Source: an uncultured Clostridia bacterium (GTDB taxonomy: Bacteria > Bacillota > Clostridia > Saccharofermentanales > Saccharofermentanaceae). Taken from it: a stretch of 24,626 nucleotides of DNA. A program made the position numbers and the translations under genes. Position 1 is the stretch's first letter, and each line of letters starts with the position of its first letter. The DNA is taken from positions 1 through 24,626 of the forward strand of contig CAMJGB010000003.1 of the NCBI GenBank assembly GCA_946405115.1, read 5' to 3'. Below the pieces are notes generated by a model, which saw only the letters and a program-made list of their open reading frames with translations, was not told the DNA's origin and made no database searches. Below, piece after piece: positions 15,208 to 22,520 of the stretch.

Positions 15208-16434
15208 ATGAATATTAAACCCCAGAAAGGCATGCAGGAATATCTCCCGGATGCTGCCGCTAAGCGCGATTTATTGATGAACATTATTCTTGATACGTAT
15301 AAGAGCTGCGGCTTTACACGTATCTATACTCCTGCCGTTGAAAGTGCAGAGAATTTGGATAAGAGTGATGGAGGAGATAACCTTAATCTCATCTTCAAGA
15401 TATTAAAGAGGGGCGAGAAGCTTGAGGCTGCTTTGGCCAAGACTCCCGTCGATGAGAAGGAGTTGAGTGACTTGGGTCTTCGTTATGATCTGACGCTTCC
15501 TTTGTCCAGATACTATGCGAACAACCGCAACAACCTGCCTTCGCCTTTCAAGTGCATTCAGTGCGATAAGGTTTACCGTGCAGAGCGTCCCCAGAGAGGA
15601 AGACTTCGTGAGTTCGTTCAGTGCGACATCGACATCTTAGGTTCTGATTCAATCTGCTCCGAGATCGAGCTTATCTCTGTTACTGCCAAGGCTTTGTCCA
15701 AGATCGGCATCGGCAAGTTTTTCGTAAGAGTTAACGACCGTAAGGTACTTCGCGGAACACTCTCTTCCATGGGTTTCCCTGAAGATTCTTTGGACAGCGT
15801 ATGCGTTACTTTCGACAAGCTTGATAAGATCGGCTCTGAAGGCGTTTCTTCCGAGCTTACCGAGAAGGGTATGCCCGAGTCTGCCATCTCAAGCTTGGGC
15901 GAGCTTATCGCGAAGGAAAGCATCACATTGGATGACATGGCAAAGTACTGCGAGGGTGAGGCTGCTGAAGCCATCAACTCTCTTCGAACAATTATCAATA
16001 CAGCTAACGAGCTTTCTTCCGATTACGATGTAGTATTCGATCCTTCTCTCGTAAGAGGACAGGGGTACTACACAGGAACGGTATTTGAAGTTGCTAGCGA
16101 GAAGTTCGGAGGAACAGTTGCAGGAGGCGGAAGATACGACGGCCTCATCGGAAGATTTACGGGCGAGCAGATTCCTGCCGTAGGATTCTCCATCGGCTTC
16201 GAGAGAATCTTCTCCATCGTAACCGAGAACAATATCGAGCTTTCAGGATCAAGATCCAAGGTAGCAATACTTTATAAGTCTGAGGATATCCTTGAGGCGA
16301 TTAAGGAATCCGAGAAGCTTGAGGCTGATAATGACGTTACTTTGATCCTCGTAACTAATCCCAAGAAGACGGATAAATTCTATTCCCGTGCGAAGAACGC
16401 GGGCTTCGACAATATCATCAAGCTTAATCTTTGA
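15208..16434 (+). CDS. hisS: Histidyl-tRNA synthetase family protein (probable HisS)
   Basis: 408 residues of class II synthetase fold. Histidine-family motifs are present: KPQKGMQEYLPDAAAKRD at the N-terminus, RYDLTLPLSRY, motif 2 in YRAERPQRGRLREFVQCDID, the histidine-specific LVRGQGYYTGTVFE with Arg283, AGGGRYDGLIG, and motif 3 in AVGFSIGFERI. Arg in VRG is a catalytic residue of true HisRS and is generally lost in the HisZ paralogs that regulate ATP phosphoribosyltransferase, which favours HisS. The C-terminal anticodon-binding region (about 330-408) is short and ends at DNIIKLNL, so a specialised paralog cannot be excluded. No histidine biosynthesis gene adjoins it, and no T-box leader is seen in the 19-base gap. 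AAAGGA precedes the ATG. Confidence 0.78.
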   Translation: MNIKPQKGMQEYLPDAAAKRDLLMNIILDTYKSCGFTRIYTPAVESAENLDKSDGGDNLNLIFKILKRGEKLEAALAKTPVDEKELSDLGLRYDLTLPLSRYYANNRNNLPSPFKCIQCDKVYRAERPQRGRLREFVQCDIDILGSDSICSEIELISVTAKALSKIGIGKFFVRVNDRKVLRGTLSSMGFPEDSLDSVCVTFDKLDKIGSEGVSSELTEKGMPESAISSLGELIAKESITLDDMAKYCEGEAAEAINSLRTIINTANELSSDYDVVFDPSLVRGQGYYTGTVFEVASEKFGGTVAGGGRYDGLIGRFTGEQIPAVGFSIGFERIFSIVTENNIELSGSRSKVAILYKSEDILEAIKESEKLEADNDVTLILVTNPKKTDKFYSRAKNAGFDNIIKLNL

Positions 16435-16458
16435 TCAAAGCTTAACTGGGGGTAAAAC

Positions 16459-17625
16459 ATGAAAAGAAAGACATTAACAACGTACTTAACTTCATGTGTA
16501 CTGATCGGCACAATGCTTATGACAGCCGCATGCGGCAATAAGTCTTCTGAAGGCTCTGATGCCGTTTCTGAGGCGGAGGAGACAACAGAGGTAACCGAGA
16601 CTGAGATTCCTCCCGTCGACCTTTCTGAGGCCACTATAGAGCCTTTAACCGATGAGATATATACAGGATCCGAGATCTATGTTGTTCCCGTAATTACATA
16701 CGAGGACCGTGAGCTTTCTTTGGATGACTTTACAGTTACTTACGATAACAACATCAACCTAGGCACATGCACCGTAACTGTTACCGGAAACGGCGATACA
16801 TGCGTAGGCGAGACAGAGCTTACATTCAACATCATCACGGGCGACGAGGTCTGCGATGCTGAAGAGAATGCAGCCCTTGATGCATTCGTCGACAGACTCT
16901 ATGTTCACTTCTTGGGAAGATATCCTACGCTTGATGAGATGACTGACAATGTCAGAAGACTTAGAAGCGGAAGCAGAAGCGGCATGGAGATCGTTAACAT
17001 GATCATCTTAAGCCCCGAGTTCGAAGCAAGAGGACTCGATGAGGTAGGATTCGTTCAGGCTTTCTATCTTGGCGCTCTTAACCGTAATCCTGATGAGGAC
17101 GGCTTGTGGTATAACGTTAACCTTCTTTGGAACGGCATGTCCCGTACAGACCTTGTAAACGGCATCATGGATGTTCCCGGAGGAGAGTTCGACAGCATTT
17201 GTAATTCACTTGGCATCACATTGGGTAACGGTCACATCACAGGTGCGGCTCCGATCATTAACGACGGCGTGCCCTCAAGTAATTTCAACTACAATGTAGA
17301 CGGCCGCGATCTTACGGTTCACAGAAGAGTCTACCAGTTCATCCCCACTAACGATGACGGTGAGAGATATTTCGATCTTGATGCCATGTGTGCAGCTTCA
17401 GGCTACGCTCCTTCCGAGGACGGAAGCTTAACTTACAGCACAGGCGTATATGTACTTACTGTAAATGACGGCAGCATGTCTCTTACAGTCGGCGGCGATG
17501 AAGTATCCTACTACGAAGATGTTATCGATGAGGGTGAGGAAACATACACCGTTAACGACAGCGATATCGAGATCAGTATCGGTATGATCGTAATGATCGA
17601 GTACAGTCTCGAGAACGTCGGCTAA
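16459..17625 (+). CDS. DUF4214 lipoprotein
   Basis: 388 residues. A lipoprotein signal ends in the lipobox TAAC with Cys at residue 25, then an acidic Ser/Glu/Thr linker. Three modules can be seen. First is an Ig-like segment (IEPLTDEIYTGSEI to GTCTVTVTGNGDTCVGET, about 55-125). Second is a DUF4214 helical region (FVDRLYVHFLGRYPTLDEM to LYLGALNRNPDEDGLW-type repeats, about 135-255). Third is a C-terminal beta domain (DLTVHRRVYQFIP to YSTGVYVLTVNDGSMSLTVGG) resembling the copper-amine-oxidase N-terminal-like stalk domains common in Clostridia. It probably sits on the outer face of the membrane and binds glycan or protein. No enzymatic function is evident. GGGGG upstream may serve as ribosome binding site. 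The PAP2 gene follows 9 bases later. Confidence 0.85.
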   Translation: MKRKTLTTYLTSCVLIGTMLMTAACGNKSSEGSDAVSEAEETTEVTETEIPPVDLSEATIEPLTDEIYTGSEIYVVPVITYEDRELSLDDFTVTYDNNINLGTCTVTVTGNGDTCVGETELTFNIITGDEVCDAEENAALDAFVDRLYVHFLGRYPTLDEMTDNVRRLRSGSRSGMEIVNMIILSPEFEARGLDEVGFVQAFYLGALNRNPDEDGLWYNVNLLWNGMSRTDLVNGIMDVPGGEFDSICNSLGITLGNGHITGAAPIINDGVPSSNFNYNVDGRDLTVHRRVYQFIPTNDDGERYFDLDAMCAASGYAPSEDGSLTYSTGVYVLTVNDGSMSLTVGGDEVSYYEDVIDEGEETYTVNDSDIEISIGMIVMIEYSLENVG

Positions 17626-17634
17626 GGAGTATAA

Positions 17635-18204
17635 ATGGAAGCGGATTTTCTGATCTTTCTTCAGGAGTTTATAAGAAACGACATCCTCGATCCCATTATG
17701 ATCGCTTTCACTCACACGGGTGATTACGGAATCCTTTTTATTGCAGCTGCAATTATCCTTGTCCTTGTTCCTAAGACAAGACGACTGGGACATATCGTTG
17801 CCGTAAGTCTCATCTTAGAGTCTGTCGTGATCAACGTCTTTATCAAGAATGCTGTTGCAAGGATCAGACCTTATGATGCCATCGAAGAGCTTGAGAGGCG
17901 TATCGGCGAGCAGTCGGACTTCTCGTTCCCGTCAGGCCACACGGGTGCTGCTTTTGCCTTCGCAGGCGGCATGCTTTTCGCGTTGATCTTTGTTGTTAAG
18001 GGTTTAACCGATACCAAGAAGTACAAGATGATCACGCTTTTCGTGCTGCTTTACTCCGTGCTGCTCGCGTTCTCCCGCATGTATGTCGGCGTGCATTACC
18101 CCACGGATATTCTCGGCGGAATGCTTATAGGCCTTGTCACGGGCTTCCTTTCCTGTCACATCGAAAAGCTTTTGTACAAGATCTCGCATAAGTCGACAAC
18201 TTAA
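17635..18204 (+). CDS. PAP2-family membrane phosphatase
   Basis: 189 residues with about five membrane segments. All three PAP2 signature motifs are intact: KNAVARIRP (KX6RP; Lys71 to Pro79), PSGH (99-102) and SRMYVGVHYPTD (SRX5HX3D; Ser147, His154, Asp158). His102 and His154 are the expected phosphoryl-transfer histidines. Such enzymes act on the outer face of the membrane on lipid pyrophosphates or phosphatidic acid; undecaprenyl pyrophosphate recycling (BcrC-like) is one possibility, not provable here. TAAGGAGT lies just before the ATG. It is probably co-transcribed with the lipoprotein gene before it. A perfect palindrome lies shortly after its stop, but no clear terminator does. Confidence 0.9.
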   Translation: MEADFLIFLQEFIRNDILDPIMIAFTHTGDYGILFIAAAIILVLVPKTRRLGHIVAVSLILESVVINVFIKNAVARIRPYDAIEELERRIGEQSDFSFPSGHTGAAFAFAGGMLFALIFVVKGLTDTKKYKMITLFVLLYSVLLAFSRMYVGVHYPTDILGGMLIGLVTGFLSCHIEKLLYKISHKSTT

Positions 18205-18212
18205 GCCATTAT

Positions 18213-18228
18213 TGTTGCTTAAGCAACA
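18213..18228. repeat. 16-bp perfect palindrome
   Basis: TGTTGCTTAAGCAACA is perfectly self-complementary with no loop, nine bases after the PAP2 stop codon. No T-run follows on either strand, so it is not a standard terminator. It could be a protein-binding site or a mRNA 3'-end structure. It lies about 20 bases before the -35 element of the small ORF promoter. Confidence 0.6.
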
Positions 18229-18248
18229 GAACGTGCCCCTATTATTTA

Positions 18249-18277
18249 TTGGAATGAAACTTTCCTCTTGGGATAAT
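18249..18277 (+). promoter_or_regulatory. Promoter upstream of the small ORF
   Basis: TTGGAA at 18249-18254 and GATAAT at 18272-18277 are 17 bases apart. Transcription would begin near 18284, about 34 bases before the ATG at 18318. Confidence 0.6.
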
Positions 18278-18317
18278 TACTTTGTAATTTGAACAGAGAA
18301 TTAAAGGAGGAAAGAGT

Positions 18318-18383
18318 ATGAATACTGCTATTTACAGAGATATTATGATTACGGTTACAAAGCCCATAAAAAAGCGGGCATAA
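18318..18383 (+). CDS. Possible 21-residue small protein
   Basis: An ATG at 18318 is preceded by the very strong Shine-Dalgarno AAAGGAGG at 18303-18310, 7 bases away, and by a plausible promoter. The frame reads MNTAIYRDIMITVTKPIKKRA and stops with TAA at 18381-18383, inside the sequence that forms the minus-strand tRNA terminator. The peptide has no signal sequence or long hydrophobic segment and ends basic. I do not recognise it. The strength of the translation signals is the only evidence that it is made; it might also be the decayed start of a lost gene or a leader. Confidence 0.4.
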   Translation: MNTAIYRDIMITVTKPIKKRA

Positions 18384-18401
18384 GGACCAGCCTGATGCCC
18401 G
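18368..18401 (-). terminator. Rho-independent terminator of tRNA-Ser
   Basis: Read on the minus strand, CGGGCAT (18401-18395) pairs with ATGCCCG (18381-18375) across a 13-base loop and is followed by a run of six T (18373-18368). It lies 8 bases after the tRNA CCA end. Confidence 0.85.
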
Positions 18402-18408
18402 TATATGA

Positions 18409-18499
18409 TGGCGGAGATGGTGGGATTCGAACCCACGTGCCGGTTGCCCGGCAAACGCATTTCGAGTGCGCCCCGTTATGACCACTTCGATACATCTCC
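18409..18499 (-). tRNA. tRNA-Ser (anticodon CGA)
   Basis: Read on the minus strand this is a complete class II tRNA of 91 bases including an encoded CCA. The acceptor stem is GGAGATG/CATCTCC with discriminator G. The anticodon stem is GCGCA/TGCGT around the loop CTCGAAA, giving anticodon CGA for UCG serine codons. A long variable arm (TGCCGG-GCAA-CCGGCA) is the serine hallmark, and the T arm is GTGGG-TTCGAAC-CCCAC. A terminator follows closely. It is a single isolated tRNA gene with no flanking integrase or direct repeat. Confidence 0.97.
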
Positions 18500-18604
18500 A
18501 TACCTTAAGTAGCTGTCATATTTTATAAAAAACACGCTGATAATTCAATCAGCAAGATTCTCAAAGCGTTAACATTTACGCAAACATCTAAATCTTTTTT
18601 GTTA

Positions 18605-18610
18605 TATAAT
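18605..18610 (+). promoter_or_regulatory. -10 element of the STAS gene
   Basis: A perfect TATAAT lies 35 bases before the ATG at 18646. No convincing -35 hexamer is seen at 17 bases. The AT-rich stretch with a T6 run just upstream could contribute an UP-like element, though that is a guess. Confidence 0.5.
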
Positions 18611-18645
18611 AATCGTGTAATACCTAATTGAAAGGGAGAAAAACT

Positions 18646-18942
18646 ATGGAATCAGTTATGAATAGAGATGGCGATAAGCTTACAGTTGCAATTTCAGGTC
18701 GTTTGGATACACTTTCTTCTCCGGATTTTGAGAAGGAGATGGAGCCCGCTGTTGAGGGCGTTAAGGAACTCGTAATTGACCTTAAGGATCTTGATTATAT
18801 TTCATCCGCAGGACTTCGTGTTCTTTTGGGCCTCGCTCAGGTTATGGAAGATCAGGGCAAGATGGTTGTTACTAACCCTAACGACGCAGTTATGGACGTA
18901 TTCAGCGTAACAGGATTCGACGATATTCTTACAATCGAGTAA
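18646..18942 (+). CDS. STAS-domain anti-anti-sigma-factor-like protein (RsbV/SpoIIAA family)
   Basis: 98 residues, a single STAS domain. The start at 18646 is chosen because AAAGGGAG lies about 7 bases upstream; an in-frame TTG at 18628 has none. The conserved phosphorylation loop is LDYISSAGLRVLLGLA, with Ser54 as the expected regulatory serine. In this family the unphosphorylated protein binds an RsbW/SpoIIAB-like kinase and releases its sigma factor or other target. Phosphorylation by the kinase, reversed by a PP2C phosphatase, switches this off. No kinase gene adjoins it in the usual operon order, but an RsbW-like gene and an RsbW-like domain lie within 4 kb. It is monocistronic, with its own promoter and terminator. 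Confidence 0.9.
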   Translation: MESVMNRDGDKLTVAISGRLDTLSSPDFEKEMEPAVEGVKELVIDLKDLDYISSAGLRVLLGLAQVMEDQGKMVVTNPNDAVMDVFSVTGFDDILTIE

Positions 18943-18967
18943 TCCTAAGTTGATAAGTGATTTGAAG

Positions 18968-19002
18968 ACTGCCTTTGAGTTAATCGGAGGCAGTTTTATT
19001 TT
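18968..19002 (+). terminator. Rho-independent terminator of the STAS gene
   Basis: ACTGCCT (18968-18974) pairs with AGGCAGT (18988-18994) and is followed by TTTATTTT. It overlaps the 3' end of the convergent MATE gene and could weakly terminate that transcript too, although the minus-strand tail is not T-rich. Confidence 0.8.
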
Positions 19003-20759
19003 GATCTTTTTGCCTTACGGTCAAACTTGATCCTCGTCTGGTTCATGCCCAGGGTGTAGTTGTACTCGACCGAACTTGCAGCCTTGCGAAGTACTCCCAT
19101 GCTTGAGAAATCATTCTTGCCCTCAGGTATTGATGAAAGGTCGTAAGCCTTGCCGATGCTTCTGAAGTCCATGAGAACGTAATCGGAGAAGATCTTAAGG
19201 ATTATGTCTATGCTTTGAACCTTCGTGTCCTGGCTGTTCTCGAGAGTGTAGACGCTCATCTCCTCGGAAACAAGTGCGGTGAAATTCGTTAGTCTCGGTT
19301 CAAGATCATGCTCCTCACAGAAGCTTTCGATATTGCCTGAAAGTGCGCATATATCCTCGCGGCTCATCATAATGGTGCAGTCGAAGACGGGGACGTTAGT
19401 ATCTTCCTTCTCGATGAGCATGAATCTGCTGTATTTACCCTCGGAGCGGGTGCTGATCGTGATGTTGATGATAAGTATCACAGCAAGCATGAGTGCAGGC
19501 AGCAATGCGAAAGCCTCCCATAAGCCGTTGATGCCGTGGAATTTCGTAAGAAGAAGCGAGAGCGGGATTATGCCGAGGAAACCGTCGGCAAGGCTTATCA
19601 TGAAGGCATATCCCTTGCGTCCGATTACGGGGAAGAGGCACATGTACATCAATATGAAGCCTCTTGTTATGAACGATATCGAGAATATGCGAAGGCCCGT
19701 TATTGCAGGCATTACCATGTCGCCTTCTACGTTATACATGTTAAGCACGAACTGCGGGAACACCTCGAAAAGCACAAGCGCTATAAGGTTTGCCGTAAAC
19801 TGCACTATCATGGCTGTCTTCATGAGTATGCGTATGCCGGCGAAGTCTCTTTGACCGTAAAGCGATGCCGACATCGGTATCATGGCATCGATGACGCCTC
19901 CTATGAGGATGGATACCATGGATACAGCCTGCATGCATACCGAGAATGTCGTGACTCCCGACATTCCTGCAAGCCCGAATGCGAGGCTGTTTACAAATGC
20001 GATCTTGATGCAGTAGCCAATCTGGTTCATGGCCGAAGGAAGACCCGTGGAGCATGTCTCAAGCAGGATCTTAAACTCCTTGGGGGCTACCTTTGAAAGC
20101 GGCAAAAGTACTTTCTTCGTGAAGTGGAAGAATAACACGATGATGAATCCTGCTGCATAGCCAGTTAAAGTCGCATAAGCGGCACCTTCAAGACCCATTC
20201 CGCATATTCCTATGTAAACGTAGTCCATCAGAAGATTGATTACGTTGGCGGTTATGTTGATTAATGTACCCTTGCCGGGGCATCCGAATGCAGGCATGAA
20301 GTAGATGATTACCTGAACAGGGATGATCACGACGGCAGAGACGATGAGACCTTTGATGTAAGGGATAAACTCAGGAAGGTATTCTGATGCCTTGCACATC
20401 GAATTTGTAAGCGGGTTTATGAATACTATGCCGCCGAGAAGAATAATCAGCGATACTATCGATGCCGTAATGAGGGTAACGGAGAATATGGAATCTGCCT
20501 TCTTGATATCATGGCGTCCTGAATATATGGCAAAAAGTGAGGACCCTCCGATGCCGAGGAGAGTATAGACAACGCCGTAAGCGGTAACCAGAGGAGAAGC
20601 CATGGTAATAAGGCTCATCGCGTCGGAATTGATCAAATTGGAAACGATAAGGCTGTCTACGAACTCGTTCAAAGACATGGCCATAATACTCATGACGGTA
20701 GGGAGCAGGAAGGTAAAGAATCTTACCTTCAAAATACTTCCGTTACGCTTGTTGTTCAT
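18996..20759 (-). CDS. MATE-family exporter with C-terminal RsbW-like (degenerate GHKL) domain
   Basis: 587 residues, against about 450 for an ordinary MATE transporter. Residues 1-440 are a twelve-helix MATE core (for example FTFLLPTVMSIMAMSLNEFVDSLIVSN-type first helix, and MQAVSMVSILIGGVIDAMIPM near 276-296) exporting an unknown solute by ion antiport. Residues about 455-580 are cytoplasmic and resemble the anti-sigma-factor type of histidine-kinase-like ATPase. LVSEEMSVYT matches the N-box position, FRSIGKAYD the G1 region, SSMGVLRKAASSVEYNY the G2 region, and GMNQTRIKF the last strand. Compare GGLGIYMTKKF and AYEYKDGMNILTI in the RsbW-like protein nearby. The N-box Asn and the glycine-rich loop are not conserved, so ATP binding is doubtful. 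Its ATG overlaps the stop of the ATP-grasp gene (ATGA). Confidence 0.85.
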   Translation of the reverse strand: MNNKRNGSILKVRFFTFLLPTVMSIMAMSLNEFVDSLIVSNLINSDAMSLITMASPLVTAYGVVYTLLGIGGSSLFAIYSGRHDIKKADSIFSVTLITASIVSLIILLGGIVFINPLTNSMCKASEYLPEFIPYIKGLIVSAVVIIPVQVIIYFMPAFGCPGKGTLINITANVINLLMDYVYIGICGMGLEGAAYATLTGYAAGFIIVLFFHFTKKVLLPLSKVAPKEFKILLETCSTGLPSAMNQIGYCIKIAFVNSLAFGLAGMSGVTTFSVCMQAVSMVSILIGGVIDAMIPMSASLYGQRDFAGIRILMKTAMIVQFTANLIALVLFEVFPQFVLNMYNVEGDMVMPAITGLRIFSISFITRGFILMYMCLFPVIGRKGYAFMISLADGFLGIIPLSLLLTKFHGINGLWEAFALLPALMLAVILIINITISTRSEGKYSRFMLIEKEDTNVPVFDCTIMMSREDICALSGNIESFCEEHDLEPRLTNFTALVSEEMSVYTLENSQDTKVQSIDIILKIFSDYVLMDFRSIGKAYDLSSIPEGKNDFSSMGVLRKAASSVEYNYTLGMNQTRIKFDRKAKRSK

Positions 20760-22438
20760 CGTACGGATACTCCGACTACATACTTTCTGTCGTTGATCTC
20801 GACTGACTTAGCTTCGAGGTCTTTGATCTTAAGGATCACCTTGGCGCCTTCTTCCTTGTATGTAAGATACTCGTAAGTGTTATACGGGATGATGACAGTG
20901 CCGCCGGGTTTTACCATCTCGATAGTGTCGAATATAAGCTTTAAGCACTGCGCTTCTTTAAGTCCCAGGAACGAATGGCTGTAACCTAAGATTACATAAT
21001 CGAAGCCCTTATGGGCATCGATTAATGTATCAGGCGTTACGACCATCATGTTAGGTCTGGTCTTAATGTCATCTAATGCTGCAAGGATCGCTCCGTGGCA
21101 CTTAAAATCTTCCGTTATCACGTCGATATCGTTGTCGGGAAGGTTCTCGTTCTTAAGCCATCTTCTCGACATTCCGTCATTAAAGACGAAAGAGAAATAA
21201 TTGTCCTCAATGAGCTTAAGAAGCTCCAAGTCTTTCATTACTACATCAGCGTCGTCATCGATAAGGTAAATCGTGCCTCCGGAGGAATCGAGATCCTGTG
21301 TCTTCTCGTAGATAACGGGAGTAATTGTGTCGTTAACCTGAGTCACATAAGTGCTCTTAAGCTGGTCTGCGATTATCTTTATGGTGTAGTCGTCCACTTC
21401 AAGCAAACGGGGAACCTTGATCATCTTAAGTGCATATTTACGAAGCGGGTGATAAGGCTTGTCCATGTTCTTCTTAAATGCTTCAGGGTCAAGATAAGCA
21501 TCAAGCATAGTGTCGGTCTCGTGCTGACCGAATGCAAGATCCAGGAACTCAGCCGGCATGGAACCGCCCATCGGTCTGCAGTTTACTTCTACTAATATCG
21601 GACCCTTATCGTCAATGTAGTATTCGCCGTGTATAACGCCGTACTTAAAGCCTATGGCATCTGCGACCTTAAGAGCATAATCCATAAGCTTCTTGTGCTC
21701 ATCCTCAATCGTAATGACATTCTCTTCCCAGTCGTAGATATAGCCGCCTTCAGAGGTTCTTGTCTTGTGGTATCTCGTGATGGAATTAACCTTGTGAAGT
21801 CCGTTGCTTGAAGCCGTGTTAACTACATATTCGGTTCCCGTAATACGCTCCTGTACAAGAACGTGTGTGATGGGTTTGCCGAAGATGTCGTTCGAAGCAA
21901 GAAGTGTGTTAACGGCATTTCGGACTTCTTCAATGCTGTCGCATAGGAACAGTCCCTGGCTGCTTGCGCTTCTTACAGGCTTAACTACAGCGGTCGTAAA
22001 TCCGTTCTCGTTACAGAAGGCCTCCGCTTCATCTGAAGTGGTGACGGTCTTGCCTTTGATATAGCGTAATCCGGCATTCTTCAAAGCCTCGTGCATGGCA
22101 TCTTTCCTTGTCATGGCGGCGATGTTCTTATACGGGTTGCCGGTAAGTCCCAGATCTTCGGAAAGTCTTGTGGCAAGTTCAACGGCACCCTCGAATCCTG
22201 GCACGATGATAACAGGATCGTATTTCCTTACCAGATCCAAAGTATCTTCGTATTCATAGGAAGCTTTAATTATCTCGGGCGTATGGTAAAGAATGTCGTA
22301 AAAGCCCTGACGGTATTCAGCTATTTCCTTCGAATCACCGGGAAGTTCCATAACGACAGGCCTGCAGCCTCGTCTGACTGCGTCCTCTACGAGATTATAG
22401 CCGGTAGAAACTGCCTCGATGATAATGATTGTGCGCAT
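20756..22438 (-). CDS. ATP-grasp ligase with C-terminal Rossmann/methyltransferase-like region
   Basis: 560 residues. Residues 1-320 form an ATP-grasp enzyme of the carboxylate-amine ligase type. An N-terminal Rossmann-like preATP fold (IIIIEAVSTGYNLV) comes first, then the ATP-binding Lys in AVVKPVRSASSQG (about 150-162), VLVQERITGTEYVV, and the metal-binding ILVEVNCRPMGGSMP with Glu284 and Asn286. The family makes amide or peptide bonds between a carboxylate and an amine using ATP; L-amino-acid ligases are close in layout. Residues about 385-560 are an unusual addition. FDYVILGYSHSFLGL and MVKPGGTVIIPY (479-519) look like the last strands of a SAM-dependent methyltransferase fold, but no clear SAM-binding glycine motif is seen. 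It overlaps the MATE exporter by four bases, suggesting make-and-export of a small product. The start appears leaderless. Confidence 0.82.
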   Translation of the reverse strand: MRTIIIIEAVSTGYNLVEDAVRRGCRPVVMELPGDSKEIAEYRQGFYDILYHTPEIIKASYEYEDTLDLVRKYDPVIIVPGFEGAVELATRLSEDLGLTGNPYKNIAAMTRKDAMHEALKNAGLRYIKGKTVTTSDEAEAFCNENGFTTAVVKPVRSASSQGLFLCDSIEEVRNAVNTLLASNDIFGKPITHVLVQERITGTEYVVNTASSNGLHKVNSITRYHKTRTSEGGYIYDWEENVITIEDEHKKLMDYALKVADAIGFKYGVIHGEYYIDDKGPILVEVNCRPMGGSMPAEFLDLAFGQHETDTMLDAYLDPEAFKKNMDKPYHPLRKYALKMIKVPRLLEVDDYTIKIIADQLKSTYVTQVNDTITPVIYEKTQDLDSSGGTIYLIDDDADVVMKDLELLKLIEDNYFSFVFNDGMSRRWLKNENLPDNDIDVITEDFKCHGAILAALDDIKTRPNMMVVTPDTLIDAHKGFDYVILGYSHSFLGLKEAQCLKLIFDTIEMVKPGGTVIIPYNTYEYLTYKEEGAKVILKIKDLEAKSVEINDRKYVVGVSVR

Positions 22439-22444
22439 GGTGTT

Positions 22445-22453
22445 ATTATAACA
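22445..22453 (-). promoter_or_regulatory. Extended -10 promoter of the ATP-grasp/MATE operon (leaderless arrangement)
   Basis: Read on the minus strand, TGTTATAAT (TGn plus a perfect TATAAT) is followed by AACACC and then the ATG at 22438. The 6-base gap puts the predicted transcript start at the start codon, and no Shine-Dalgarno is present. Confidence 0.65.
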
Positions 22454-22476
22454 CTCAAAATTATTTAATAATAATG

Positions 22477-22482
22477 TATAAT
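22477..22482 (+). promoter_or_regulatory. -10 element of the RsbW-like gene
   Basis: A perfect TATAAT lies 38 bases before the ATG at 22521, leaving a leader that contains GGGAAAGAAGG as a possible ribosome binding site. It is divergent from the ATP-grasp promoter, with about 26 bases between the two -10 elements. Confidence 0.55.
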
Positions 22483-22520
22483 GTCAGTATCATTGGGAAA
22501 GAAGGCAGAAGTTAAGACAG

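Noticed and set aside
18409..18499. tRNA-Ser as an integration (att) site for a mobile element
   Set aside because: No integrase, no direct repeat of the tRNA 3' end and no compositional break are seen on either side.
19279..20096. Two long plus-strand frames (191 and 186 codons) opposite the MATE gene
   Set aside because: Both are shadows of the MATE coding strand; one is a His/Tyr/Arg-rich nonsense translation.
21095..21595. 166-codon plus-strand frame opposite the ATP-grasp gene
   Set aside because: Antisense to a gene with intact ATP-grasp motifs; no ribosome binding site or family match.
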